From Gordonia crocea (lineage in GTDB: Bacteria > Actinomycetota > Actinomycetes > Mycobacteriales > Mycobacteriaceae), in assembly GCF_009932435.1 (NCBI RefSeq), contig NZ_BJOU01000017.1:124001-188000 (forward strand): DNA of 64,000 nucleotides, in the 5' to 3' direction. The position numbers were made by a program, and so were the translations under genes. Within the stretch, counting starts at the first letter, position 1. The number at the start of each line of letters is the position of its first letter. The notes below the pieces were generated by a model, which worked only from the letters and a program-made list of their open reading frames with translations, searched no databases and was not told the DNA's origin. This document shows positions 31,748 through 39,638 of the stretch, one piece after another.

Positions 31748-32452
31748 GTGAACTACTTGTCGCTGGCGCAGACCACCACCGATGTCATGGCCCTCCCCGG
31801 GATCCTCGACCCCTTCAACGTCATCGGCTGGTTCGGCACCGCGGCGTTGTTCGGGCTGCTCCTGGTGATCTTCATCGAGTCGGGGGTCCTGTTCCCGGTC
31901 CTGCCCGGCGACTCCCTGCTGTTCGTCGCCGGTCTCATCGCGGCCGGCAGCGCATCGGCCGAGCATGCACAAAAAGTCGCCGACGCGAACTTCAACATCT
32001 GGATCCTGGTCATCACGATTCCCATCGCCGCGATCCTGGGCGGGCAGGTCGGATACTGGATCGGCCGCTTCATCGGCGTCGAGATGTTCAAACCCGACGC
32101 CCGGTTCCTCAAGCAGCGCTATCTCGACGAAGCGCACGAGTTCTTCGAGAAGCACGGCCCCATCATGATCTTCCTGGCCCGCTTCGTGCCGATCGTGCGC
32201 ACCCTGGCGCCGATCGTGGCCGGCTCGGCCCGGATGCGCTTCTCGGTGTTCACCGTCTACAACGTGATCGGTGCGATCGTCTGGGGCGCCGGCATCACCC
32301 TGCTCGGCTACTGGCTCGGCCAGTTCGAGATCGTCCAGAAGCTGATCGAGCCGATCTTCATCCTGATCGTCCTCCTGTCGATCCTGCCGATGGTGTTCGA
32401 GTGGTACCGGCGGCGCCGTGCCGGCACCGCGCTCGACGACGCCGGCGCCTGA
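31748..32452 (+). CDS. DedA family membrane protein
   Basis: A 234-residue integral membrane protein. The DedA signature is present: FIESGVLFPVLPGDSLLFVAG, then GQVGYWIGRFIG, FFEKHGPIMIFLARFVPIVR and NVIGAIVWGAGITLLGYWLG. Members of this superfamily include undecaprenyl-phosphate and phospholipid flippases, so a lipid-carrier recycling role is likely but the substrate is not shown. GTG at 31748 (VNYLSLAQTT) is the natural start. A TetR gene follows after 25 bp. Confidence 0.92.
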   Translation: MNYLSLAQTTTDVMALPGILDPFNVIGWFGTAALFGLLLVIFIESGVLFPVLPGDSLLFVAGLIAAGSASAEHAQKVADANFNIWILVITIPIAAILGGQVGYWIGRFIGVEMFKPDARFLKQRYLDEAHEFFEKHGPIMIFLARFVPIVRTLAPIVAGSARMRFSVFTVYNVIGAIVWGAGITLLGYWLGQFEIVQKLIEPIFILIVLLSILPMVFEWYRRRRAGTALDDAGA

Positions 32453-32477
32453 CCCCCGATCGGCTAGCGGGACCGCG

Positions 32478-33110
32478 ATGACCGAATGCAGCGGCCAGTC
32501 AGCGCAAACCCAACAACTGCTGCTGGACACGGCCGAAGAACTCTTCGCCCGTCACGGCTTCGCCGCCGTGTCCAACCGGCAGATTTGCGAGGCCGCCGGA
32601 CAGGGCAACAATTATGCGATCGGCTACCACTTCGGGTCCCGCGACGGCCTGTTGACGGCACTGCTGAAGGTGCGCAACGAGCCGATCGAGCGGGCGCGCC
32701 GCAAGATGGTCGACGAGTTGGGCGAGGATGCCGGGCCGCGCGATTGGCTGCGCTGCCTGGTCCGGCCTCAGCTGGAGTTCATGGGTACCACCCCCGGGCA
32801 TACCCCCTACGGGGTCTTCTGCATGCAAATGGCGGCAGACCCGACGACCAACGGGTTGCTCTACGACCAGGCCGCCCAGTGGCCGGCGCTGCTCGACGTC
32901 ATCGAGGGCACCTACCGGGCGATCCCGGATCTGCCGGCCAAGGCCGTCGAAGTCCGCACCCTCATCATGCGCAACGTCCTCATCACCACGTTTGCCGATT
33001 TCGAACGCGTCCGCAATCAGGACGATCCACCCGACACCGAGTCCTGGCGCACCTTCGTCGACGCGATGGTCGACGGATTGTTCGGCCTGTGGACGGCCCC
33101 CGCCACCTGA
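32478..33110 (+). CDS. TetR family transcriptional regulator
   Basis: A 210-residue repressor. The N-terminal helix-turn-helix covers TAEELFARHGFAAVSNRQIC and the unusual NNYAIGYHFGSRDGLLTALL; the ligand domain follows with a conserved-looking GVFCMQMAADP segment. ATG at 32478 (MTECSGQ) is chosen over a longer frame through the DedA stop. A 16-bp palindrome, TCAGTCA-CT-TGACTGA, lies 53 bp after its stop and before the LVIVD gene, making those genes its likely target. The ligand is unknown. Confidence 0.9.
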   Translation: MTECSGQSAQTQQLLLDTAEELFARHGFAAVSNRQICEAAGQGNNYAIGYHFGSRDGLLTALLKVRNEPIERARRKMVDELGEDAGPRDWLRCLVRPQLEFMGTTPGHTPYGVFCMQMAADPTTNGLLYDQAAQWPALLDVIEGTYRAIPDLPAKAVEVRTLIMRNVLITTFADFERVRNQDDPPDTESWRTFVDAMVDGLFGLWTAPAT

Positions 33111-33162
33111 CCGGGAACCGGCGCCGGCGACCGGGTACGAGAGCCTCCTCGACGATCGGTTT

Positions 33163-33178
33163 TCAGTCACTTGACTGA
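33163..33178. promoter_or_regulatory. Candidate TetR operator upstream of the LVIVD-DUF305 pair
   Basis: TCAGTCA and TGACTGA form perfect 7-bp arms around CT. Size and symmetry suit a TetR dimer, and the site lies between the tetR stop (33110) and the start of the LVIVD gene (33237). Confidence 0.6.
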
Positions 33179-33236
33179 CGGGCATCACACGTGCCAGGGT
33201 GTTGTGACTCGCATCACCGGCCTGGGGGGTTTCACG

Positions 33237-34799
33237 GTGTCCACTCGCCGATTCGTCATGACGACTGCGTCGGCGCGCGCCGCGCGCGTGCTGCGCGGCC
33301 CGCTCGCCGGCCTCGTCGTCGTCACCGCGGCCGCCGCGATGGGTGCGGCCCCGATGGCCCACGCCGCCCCTCGGCTGCCGGTGTCCCTCGCCGACTGCGG
33401 CCCGGGATCGCTGCCGGAGACGGGGTTGCAGGGCGACGTCCCCGCCGCGGACCGGGACTCCGGCCGCAGCACCAAGGGGTACCGCTGCAACATCAAGCTG
33501 CTGGGCGGCTACACCGGCCACGGCGGCGGCATCACCTCGACGAGCCACGACGACTGCGCCTACATGGGCAGCCTGTTCCCCGGCTCGATGGTTGGGCCCG
33601 ACACCGGCGTCGCCGTCGTCGACGCCGCCAACCCGACCCACCTGCGCCGGTCGGCGACGCTGCGCGCACCGGCGCTGCAAGCCGGGACGTGGGAGAGCCT
33701 CAAGGTCAACGAGAAGCGCAAGCTCCTCGTCGGGACCGCGGTGCCGCTGCTCTTCGGCGCCGGCCTGCTCGCCGTCTACGACGTCAGCGATTGCCGCCGA
33801 CCGCGGCTGCTCAACGGCAACGGTCCGGGCTCACTCAACTCGCCGCTGCCCATCACCGCGCACGAGGGCGGCTTCTCCCCGGACGGCCGCACCTACTGGA
33901 CGTCGAGCGTGGGTCCGGGGCTGCTCAGCGCGGTCGACCTGACCCACCCGTCGCGGCCCCGGGTCATCGCCCAGGCGCTCACCGGTTTGGAATCCCACGG
34001 CATCGGCGTCAGCCCCGACGGCAAGACGCTCTACCTCTCGCACAACTTCGGCGGCTTGAGCATCTACGACATCAGCGATGTGCAGCGCCGCCGCCCCAAC
34101 CCCCAGATCCGCAAACTGGCCAAGATCGACTGGACCAACGGTTGGGCCACCCAGCACAGCGTCCCGGTGTCCTACGGGCGCAAGCAGTACCTGTTCACCG
34201 TCCTCGAGGGCGGTTCGGGCGGCGTGAAGGTCATCAACGTGACCAACCGGCACCGCCCGCGCGAGGTCAACAACCTCAAGCTCCAGGTGAACCTGCCCCG
34301 CAACCAGGACCGGGGGCTGGCCTCCAGCGTCGGCGGCGGTGTCTTCGCCTATGAGTCGCACTACTGCGCGGCCGACCGACAGGTCGACCCCACCGCCCTC
34401 GCGTGCGGGTGGACCTCGTCGGGTATCCGGGTCTTCGACGTCCGAGATCCGTTGCGGGTCAAGGAAATCGCGTACTACAACCCGCCGGCCCGGACGAACC
34501 GGCACGCCGAGCTGTGGAACTCCCCGCACGCCCTCGCATCCGTCCTGGGTGTCCCGATCCTGTCTGCCCCGGCGATTCTGCAGTCCCTCGCCCAAGGGCA
34601 GTTCGATCCCCGCCAGGCGCTCAGTTCGCGCTCGGGCCGGGTGATCGGCGACCTGTCGACCGACTGGTGCTTCTCCCCGCCGGAGTGGCGCGGCAACCGT
34701 CTCTACGTCACGTGTTCGGACAACGGGTTCCAGGTCCTGGAGCTGACCAACGGCGTCTACTCGGCCCCGCCGAACCAGCGCTCCACGGTCGGTTCGTGA
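33237..34799 (+). CDS. Exported LVIVD-repeat beta-propeller protein
   Basis: A 520-residue protein with an N-terminal export signal (MTTASARAARVLRG, hydrophobic LAGLVVVTAAAAMGAAPMA, cleavage after AHA). The mature part contains propeller-like repeats, each with a GVAVVDAANPTHLR, LLAVYDVSDCRRPRLL, GLSIYDISDVQRR or GIRVFDVRDPLRVKEI strand set, the LVIVD pattern. Cys pairs and an H-rich NRHAELWNSPHA stretch are present. GTG at 33237 has GGGGGG 7 bp upstream; ATG at 33258 is the alternative. The stop overlaps the DUF305 start as GTGA. Role unknown, likely a cell-surface binding or redox protein. Confidence 0.83.
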   Translation: MSTRRFVMTTASARAARVLRGPLAGLVVVTAAAAMGAAPMAHAAPRLPVSLADCGPGSLPETGLQGDVPAADRDSGRSTKGYRCNIKLLGGYTGHGGGITSTSHDDCAYMGSLFPGSMVGPDTGVAVVDAANPTHLRRSATLRAPALQAGTWESLKVNEKRKLLVGTAVPLLFGAGLLAVYDVSDCRRPRLLNGNGPGSLNSPLPITAHEGGFSPDGRTYWTSSVGPGLLSAVDLTHPSRPRVIAQALTGLESHGIGVSPDGKTLYLSHNFGGLSIYDISDVQRRRPNPQIRKLAKIDWTNGWATQHSVPVSYGRKQYLFTVLEGGSGGVKVINVTNRHRPREVNNLKLQVNLPRNQDRGLASSVGGGVFAYESHYCAADRQVDPTALACGWTSSGIRVFDVRDPLRVKEIAYYNPPARTNRHAELWNSPHALASVLGVPILSAPAILQSLAQGQFDPRQALSSRSGRVIGDLSTDWCFSPPEWRGNRLYVTCSDNGFQVLELTNGVYSAPPNQRSTVGS

Positions 34800-35437
34800 G
34801 TGCCCGATCACCCCGGTTGACGCGGCTCGTCGTTGGCGGCGTCACCCTGGCGGCCATCGCCGCCGCCTTCCTTGCCGGGGCGCTGGCGGGTCCGGCCTTC
34901 GATCGCCGCACCCCGGCGCCGGTATTGCTCAACACGGTGGAAGAGGGCTTCCTCCAGGACATGTCGGCCCACCACCAGCAGGCGGTCTCGATGGCGCAGC
35001 TGGTGGACCGGCCCGGCGTCGAGGACTCCATCCGGACGCTGGCCCGCGACATCCGCATCGGCCAGGGCGGGGAACTCGGCACGATGACCGGCTGGCTCCA
35101 GATGGCCGACCGGCCGCTGCAGAACCCGCAGCCGATGGCCTGGATGACCCGCTACAACGCCTCGCCCGCCGACCACCACGACCACGCGCACGGCGCCATG
35201 CCGGGCATGGCGACCGACGACGAGGTGGCCCAGCTCGGCTCACTGCCACCCGCGCAAGCCGGGATCCGGTTCCTGCGGCTCATGCAGCGCCACCACTTCG
35301 GCGGTATCGCGATGGCCCAGGATTTCGTCGGCCGGGTCCCCGACGGGCTGGTCGCCCGCCTCGCCCAGTCGATGATCAGCACCCAGAGCAAGGAAACCGG
35401 TTTGATCGGGACGATGCTCACCCAGCGCGGCGCCTAA
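34796..35437 (+). CDS. DUF305 (ferritin-like) membrane-anchored protein
   Basis: A 213-residue protein with an N-terminal signal-anchor (LTRLVVGGVTLAAIAAAFLAGALAG) and a DUF305 domain: FLQDMSAHHQQAVSMAQL early and FLRLMQRHHFGGIAMAQDF late, the paired HH motifs of this helical, often metal- or copper-associated family. A His-rich loop (ADHHDHAHGAMPGMA) lies between them. GTG at 34796 overlaps the LVIVD stop by four bases, so the two are made together. A hairpin terminator follows. Confidence 0.9.
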   Translation: MSARSPRLTRLVVGGVTLAAIAAAFLAGALAGPAFDRRTPAPVLLNTVEEGFLQDMSAHHQQAVSMAQLVDRPGVEDSIRTLARDIRIGQGGELGTMTGWLQMADRPLQNPQPMAWMTRYNASPADHHDHAHGAMPGMATDDEVAQLGSLPPAQAGIRFLRLMQRHHFGGIAMAQDFVGRVPDGLVARLAQSMISTQSKETGLIGTMLTQRGA

Positions 35438-35450
35438 ATCCCGACTCGAT

Positions 35451-35486
35451 TCGCATTTCCCGACGAAATCCCATCGGGAAGTGCGA
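35451..35486. terminator. Hairpin terminator between DUF305 and the TrmH-like gene
   Basis: TCGCATTTCCCGA and TCGGGAAGTGCGA pair over 13 bp (one G-U) around a 10-base loop, followed by AAAAG. It lies 14 bp after the DUF305 stop and 19 bp beyond the stop of the convergent methyltransferase gene. Confidence 0.75.
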
Positions 35487-35504
35487 AAAGGTGCGGGCGA
35501 AGGG

Positions 35505-36167
35505 CTACCAGGCCTCGTCGAGGTCGGCGTGCCGCGCTATCCAGGCATGCATCGCGATCCCCGCGGCGACCCCGGCGTTGATCGACCGGGTGGAGCCGAA
35601 CTGGGCGATCGAGACCGTCAGGTCGGCACCGGACTGGGCGTCGTCGCTGACGCCGGGCCCCTCCTGGCCGAAGAGCAGCACGCAGTCGCGCGGCAGCTCG
35701 GCGCGCTCGATCCGCTCAGCGCCCGGGGTGTTGTCGACCGCGACGACGGCCAGCCCGCGTTCGCGTGCCCAGGCGATCAGATCGGCGACCGTGTCGTGGT
35801 GTTCCAGGTGCTGGTAGCGGTCGGTGACCATCGCCCCGCGCCGATTCCACCGCCGCCGCCCGACGATGTGCACCGCGGCCGCGGCAAAGGCGTTCGCCGT
35901 GCGCACCACGGTGCCGATGTTCGCGTCGTGGGAGAAGTTCTCGATCGCCACGTGGAACGGGTGGCGGCGCCGGTCAATGTCGGCGACGATCGCCTCGCGC
36001 GACCAGTACCGGTAGGCGTCGACGACGTTGCGCGTATCCCCCTCGGCCAACAGCTGCGGGTCGTACCGCGGATCGTCAGGCCACTCGCCGGGCCAGGGCC
36101 CGACCCCCACCGGCGGAGTCCCGCCGGCCTGCCACTCCGTCGGACCGGGCCCGTCGGGATCAGCCAA
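35505..36167 (-). CDS. SpoU/TrmH-family RNA 2'-O-methyltransferase (Rv0380c-like)
   Basis: A SPOUT methyltransferase of about 220 residues. The family motifs are HVAIENFSHDANIGTVVRTANAF (motif 1, NxxNxGTVxRTA type), LLFGQEGPGVSD (motif 2) and IAQFGSTRSINAGVAAGIAMHAW (motif 3, the AdoMet knot). The target RNA is unknown. A TTG at 36167 overlapping pyrE by 8 bp is the best start seen, but a later start cannot be excluded. It follows pyrE as in M. tuberculosis (Rv0380c to Rv0382c region). Confidence 0.88.
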   Translation of the reverse strand: MADPDGPGPTEWQAGGTPPVGVGPWPGEWPDDPRYDPQLLAEGDTRNVVDAYRYWSREAIVADIDRRRHPFHVAIENFSHDANIGTVVRTANAFAAAAVHIVGRRRWNRRGAMVTDRYQHLEHHDTVADLIAWARERGLAVVAVDNTPGAERIERAELPRDCVLLFGQEGPGVSDDAQSGADLTVSIAQFGSTRSINAGVAAGIAMHAWIARHADLDEAW

Positions 36168-36699
36168 GACCCAGGTCGGCCAGGCCCAGCAGCGAGCGGT
36201 AACCGACGCCGAGCCGGCCGATGACCTCGTCGGCACCGGTGGCCCGGTCGACGACCGTCGCGACGCCGACCACCGTCGCCCCCGCCTCCCGTGCAGCCTC
36301 GACCGCGGCGCTGGGCGACGCACCCGTCGTCGAGGTGTCCTCCACGATCAACACGCGGCGCCCGGCGATGTCGGGCCCCTCGATCCGGCGCTGCATCCCG
36401 TGCGTCTTGGCCGCCTTGCGGACCACGAACGCGTCGATCGGGCGGCCGTCGGCGTACATCACCGACAACGCCACCGGATCGGCCCCCAGCGTGAGACCGC
36501 CGACGGCCTGGTAGTCCCAGTCTCCGGTGAGTTCGCGCATGAGCGTCCCGATGAGCGGACCGGCCTCGTGGTGCAGGGTCGCGCGGCGCAAGTCGACGTA
36601 GTAGTCGGCTTCCTTGCCCGACGACAGTGTCACCCGCCCGTGTACGACGGCGAGCTCGGTCACGAGCGCGGCGAGGCGCTCCCGATCGGCGGTGCTCAC
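36160..36699 (-). CDS. pyrE: Orotate phosphoribosyltransferase
   Basis: Makes orotidine 5'-phosphate from orotate and PRPP in pyrimidine synthesis. The 179-residue protein has SSGKEADYYVDLRRATL, GLTLGADPVA, VVRKAAKTHGMQRRIEG and the PRPP loop VLIVEDTSTTGAS. GTG at 36699 overlaps the preceding stop as GTGA and gives the mycobacterial length; a longer frame reaching 36750 lies in the upstream gene. Confidence 0.96.
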   Translation of the reverse strand: MSTADRERLAALVTELAVVHGRVTLSSGKEADYYVDLRRATLHHEAGPLIGTLMRELTGDWDYQAVGGLTLGADPVALSVMYADGRPIDAFVVRKAAKTHGMQRRIEGPDIAGRRVLIVEDTSTTGASPSAAVEAAREAGATVVGVATVVDRATGADEVIGRLGVGYRSLLGLADLGLG

Positions 36700-37655
36700 G
36701 ACTCGTCTTCGGGGTAGTGCTGCGACGGCGGCGGCCCGGGTCGGCGCCATCCCTGCCCAGACGGTTCCTGGCCCGACAGCGGAAGGTTCTGACCGGCTTG
36801 CTGGGGTGCCGGCGGGCGTGGCGCGGGTTGCGGGCCGCGGACCGGTGGGCCCTGCGGATCACGGGCGAACGGGTTGAAACCCGATTCGGCCGACGGCAGG
36901 GGCGCGGCGACCGTCGCCGCCTCGCCGGCCTGTTCGGCGGCCTCGCGACGGCGCTTGTCGCGCATGTTCTCGGTCTTCTCGTCGGCCAGTTCGGCATTCG
37001 TCGGGCCGTGCGGGTCGCGCGGGTCCGGCGCATCCTGCGGATCGACCGACGGCGGCAGGACGCGCAGCAGATCGGCGAACCGGCGCACGACGTCGAGCGC
37101 GGCGTCGAGGCGGGCCGAGTCGTTGGTGAGCGGCATCGAGCCCAGCACCCACTTGCCCTCGGTCCACATGATCTCGACGTAGCGCGGCGCGGAGTTGGCC
37201 AGCGCGATCATCCGGCGGTCACACACCCGACGGGCGACCTCGAGGTTGTTGGAGAACATCACCCGCGGTCCCATGGCGCCGAGCAGGTCGACGTCGGTTT
37301 CGGCCGGGGCGAGGACGTCCTCGTGCCGCAGGTCGACGATCACCTGCGAGGCCGCCTTGCGTCGCACGGCGACGATGGTCGCCGTCTCGGTGAGGTCGAA
37401 GACCACCGCCTGCGCCCCGTCGTATTCGCCGAAGGCGACGTCGAGGACCTCGACGTGGTCGGGGACGTCCATCGCCGCGCGGCGGAAGACCCGACGCAGC
37501 TTGGTGTCCGACTCGCGGTAGTCGAAGCCCTGGGCCTGCGCCCACACCTCGCGGTTGGCCCGCAGGACCGACCGTCTCTGGTGGTCGAGCCACAGCAGGA
37601 CCCCGGCGCCGGCGAGGGCGACCAGGGCGATGAGGAAGTACACGGTGCTGGTCAT
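36696..37655 (-). CDS. Membrane-anchored protein, Rv0383c-like, unknown function
   Basis: A 319-residue protein with an N-terminal membrane helix (YFLIALVALAGAGVLLWL), a folded cytosolic domain (residues 30-200) with FDYRESDTKLRRVFRRAAMD and FDLTETATIVAVRRK, then a charged and Pro/Gln-rich disordered tail. The position directly before pyrE matches Rv0383c. ATG at 37655 is preferred. No enzymatic signature is visible. Confidence 0.85.
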   Translation of the reverse strand: MTSTVYFLIALVALAGAGVLLWLDHQRRSVLRANREVWAQAQGFDYRESDTKLRRVFRRAAMDVPDHVEVLDVAFGEYDGAQAVVFDLTETATIVAVRRKAASQVIVDLRHEDVLAPAETDVDLLGAMGPRVMFSNNLEVARRVCDRRMIALANSAPRYVEIMWTEGKWVLGSMPLTNDSARLDAALDVVRRFADLLRVLPPSVDPQDAPDPRDPHGPTNAELADEKTENMRDKRRREAAEQAGEAATVAAPLPSAESGFNPFARDPQGPPVRGPQPAPRPPAPQQAGQNLPLSGQEPSGQGWRRPGPPPSQHYPEDES

Positions 37656-37725
37656 CGACTGCCACCTTACTATCGGTGGGCATGCGTCCCGCAGTTCTGA
37701 CCGTCAAATCGACAAGGAGATGGTG

Positions 37726-38913
37726 ATGGCCCTCTCGTTGACGGACGAGGAACAATCCCTGCTCGACCGCCTGGCCGCCGAGGCCATCGTCGCCCTGACG
37801 ACCGCGTTGATCGCCGAACCCAGCGAGAACCCGGGCGGTACCGAGGCCTCGACCGTGGCGGTGCTCGCCGACGCCTGCCGGGCGGCTGGCCTGCGCGTCG
37901 AGCTCACCGAGGCCGCCCCCGGGCGGCCGAACCTGGTCGCCACCCTCGATGGTGGCGGGCACGGCCCGACCCTGCTGTTCCTCGGCCACTCCGACGTGGT
38001 GCCGGCCGGGACGGGCTGGTCCGGCGACCCGTTTGCCGCCCGCCTCGTCGACGGTCGGCTCATCGGCCGCGGCGCGGTCGACATGAAGGGCGGCCTGGCC
38101 GCCATCGTCGCGGCGATGGGCGCACTGGCACAGTCGCCGTTTCATGGCCGAATCGAGTTCGTCTGCACCGCCGACGAGGAGGCCGGCGGTCTCGGCGCCC
38201 GCGCCTATGTGACGGAGCGGGCCGCCGCCGACGACGTGCTCGGTTGCCTGGTCGCCGAACCCACCCGATTGCGTGCGGTGCACGCCGGTCGCGGCACCGC
38301 CAATCTCGACATCGCGGTGACGGGCAAGGCCGCGCACTCCGGCCGACCACAGGACGGCTGCAGCGCGATCACCGCGGCCGGGCGCGTCCTGGGTGCCATT
38401 GCCGACGACGGCGAGCGCCTCGCCCGCGCACCGCACCCCGAGCTCGGCCCGGCGACCTGGAACGTCGGCACCATCGTCGGCGGCCAGGGCGTCAACGTCG
38501 TGGCCGCGGACTGCCGCCTCGGCGTCGATCGGCGGCTACTGCCCGACGAGGACATCGCCGAGGTCGCCGCGGGCCTGCGCGAGCGGATCGCCGAGCTTGG
38601 GTTGCCGACGCAGGCGACGGTGACGGTCACCGTCGACTCGGAGACCCCGGCCTTCGCGACCGCCCTCGACGCCCCGTTCACCCTCGCGGTCGGCGGGGCC
38701 TTGACCGCACTGGGCCTCGACCCGGTCCCCCGGGTGTGGAGTGCCGCCTGCGATGCCGGTTTCCTGCACCGCGACTTGGGGATCGACTCGATCGTCCTCG
38801 GTCCCGGTGACATCAACTCCCAGGCCCACCAGGTCGACGAGTCGGTCGCCGTGGACGACCTGCTGACGGCGGCGAAGCTCTACGCCCTCATCGCGCACCG
38901 CTTGCTCCGCTGA
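37726..38913 (+). CDS. M20 family metallohydrolase (DapE/ArgE type)
   Basis: A 395-residue di-zinc amidohydrolase. Metal ligands and catalytic residues are seen in LFLGHSDVVP, GRGAVDMKGGLAAIVAA, CTADEEAGGLGAR (catalytic Glu pair) and near the C-terminus SQAHQVDESV. The lid/dimerisation domain follows AGRGTANLDIAVTGKAAHSGRPQDG. Substrate could be succinyl-diaminopimelate, acetylornithine or another N-acyl amino acid. The ATG at 37726 has AAGGAG 6 bp upstream; another ATG two codons earlier is too close to it. Divergent from the Rv0383c-like gene. Confidence 0.88.
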   Translation: MALSLTDEEQSLLDRLAAEAIVALTTALIAEPSENPGGTEASTVAVLADACRAAGLRVELTEAAPGRPNLVATLDGGGHGPTLLFLGHSDVVPAGTGWSGDPFAARLVDGRLIGRGAVDMKGGLAAIVAAMGALAQSPFHGRIEFVCTADEEAGGLGARAYVTERAAADDVLGCLVAEPTRLRAVHAGRGTANLDIAVTGKAAHSGRPQDGCSAITAAGRVLGAIADDGERLARAPHPELGPATWNVGTIVGGQGVNVVAADCRLGVDRRLLPDEDIAEVAAGLRERIAELGLPTQATVTVTVDSETPAFATALDAPFTLAVGGALTALGLDPVPRVWSAACDAGFLHRDLGIDSIVLGPGDINSQAHQVDESVAVDDLLTAAKLYALIAHRLLR

Positions 38914-38921
38914 GGATCGCG

Positions 38922-39638
38922 CTAGGCGTCGGGCGCGTCGGCGACGAAGCGGTAGCCCATGCCGGATTCGGTGACGAGCATGCGCGGCCGCGGCGGATCG
39001 ACCTCGAGCTTTCGTCGCAGGGTGGCGAGGTAGACCCGCAGATAGTTGGTCTGCTCCACGTAGCTCGGACCCCACACCGCACTGAGGATTTCCCGTTGCG
39101 AGACCAGATTGCCCTGGTTGCGGACCAGCAGGTCCAATATCCCCCACTCGGTGGGCGTCAAACGGATCGACTCGCCATCCCTGGTCACCCGCTTGCCCGC
39201 GAGATCGATCTGGACCGCACCCACCCGGACGACCGGATCATCCAGCGTCGGTGCCGCTGCCGCGCCACGACGAATCGCGGCCCGCAGCCGGGCGACGAGT
39301 TCCTCCATCCCGAACGGTTTGGTGACGTAGTCGTCGGCTCCGGCATCGAGCGCGGACACCTTGTCCGACGAATCGGTGCGCGACGAAAGGACGATCACCG
39401 GCACATTCGTCCACCCGCGCAGACCGGCGAGGACCTCCAGGCCGCCGATGTCGGGCAGACCGAGGTCGAGCACGACGACGTCGGGAATCGACTTCGCGAC
39501 GGCCGCGAGAGCCGCAGTCCCGGTCGCAGCGGTCACCACCTCGAATCCGCGTGCCTTCAGATTGATCCGCAACGCGCGCAGCAACTGCGGCTCGTCGTCG
39601 ACGACGAGCACCCGTCCTCGGTCGACCGCGCTAGCCAT
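38922..39638 (-). CDS. kdpE: KdpE response regulator
   Basis: An OmpR-type response regulator that activates the kdp operon under potassium limitation. The 238-residue protein has the receiver domain (acidic pair in LVVDDEP, phospho-acceptor Asp58 in VVVLDLGLPDIGG, Lys in YVTKPFGMEEL) and a winged helix (RLTPTEWGILDLLVRNQG to GMGYRFVAD). ATG at 39638 overlaps kdpD by 8 bp. It is the last gene of the kdp operon. Confidence 0.95.
   Translation of the reverse strand: MASAVDRGRVLVVDDEPQLLRALRINLKARGFEVVTAATGTAALAAVAKSIPDVVVLDLGLPDIGGLEVLAGLRGWTNVPVIVLSSRTDSSDKVSALDAGADDYVTKPFGMEELVARLRAAIRRGAAAAPTLDDPVVRVGAVQIDLAGKRVTRDGESIRLTPTEWGILDLLVRNQGNLVSQREILSAVWGPSYVEQTNYLRVYLATLRRKLEVDPPRPRMLVTESGMGYRFVADAPDA

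Noticed and set aside
31592..32530. Upstream extension of the fba frame over DedA
   Set aside because: DedA is conserved on the other strand and fba has a strong ribosome binding site at 31591.
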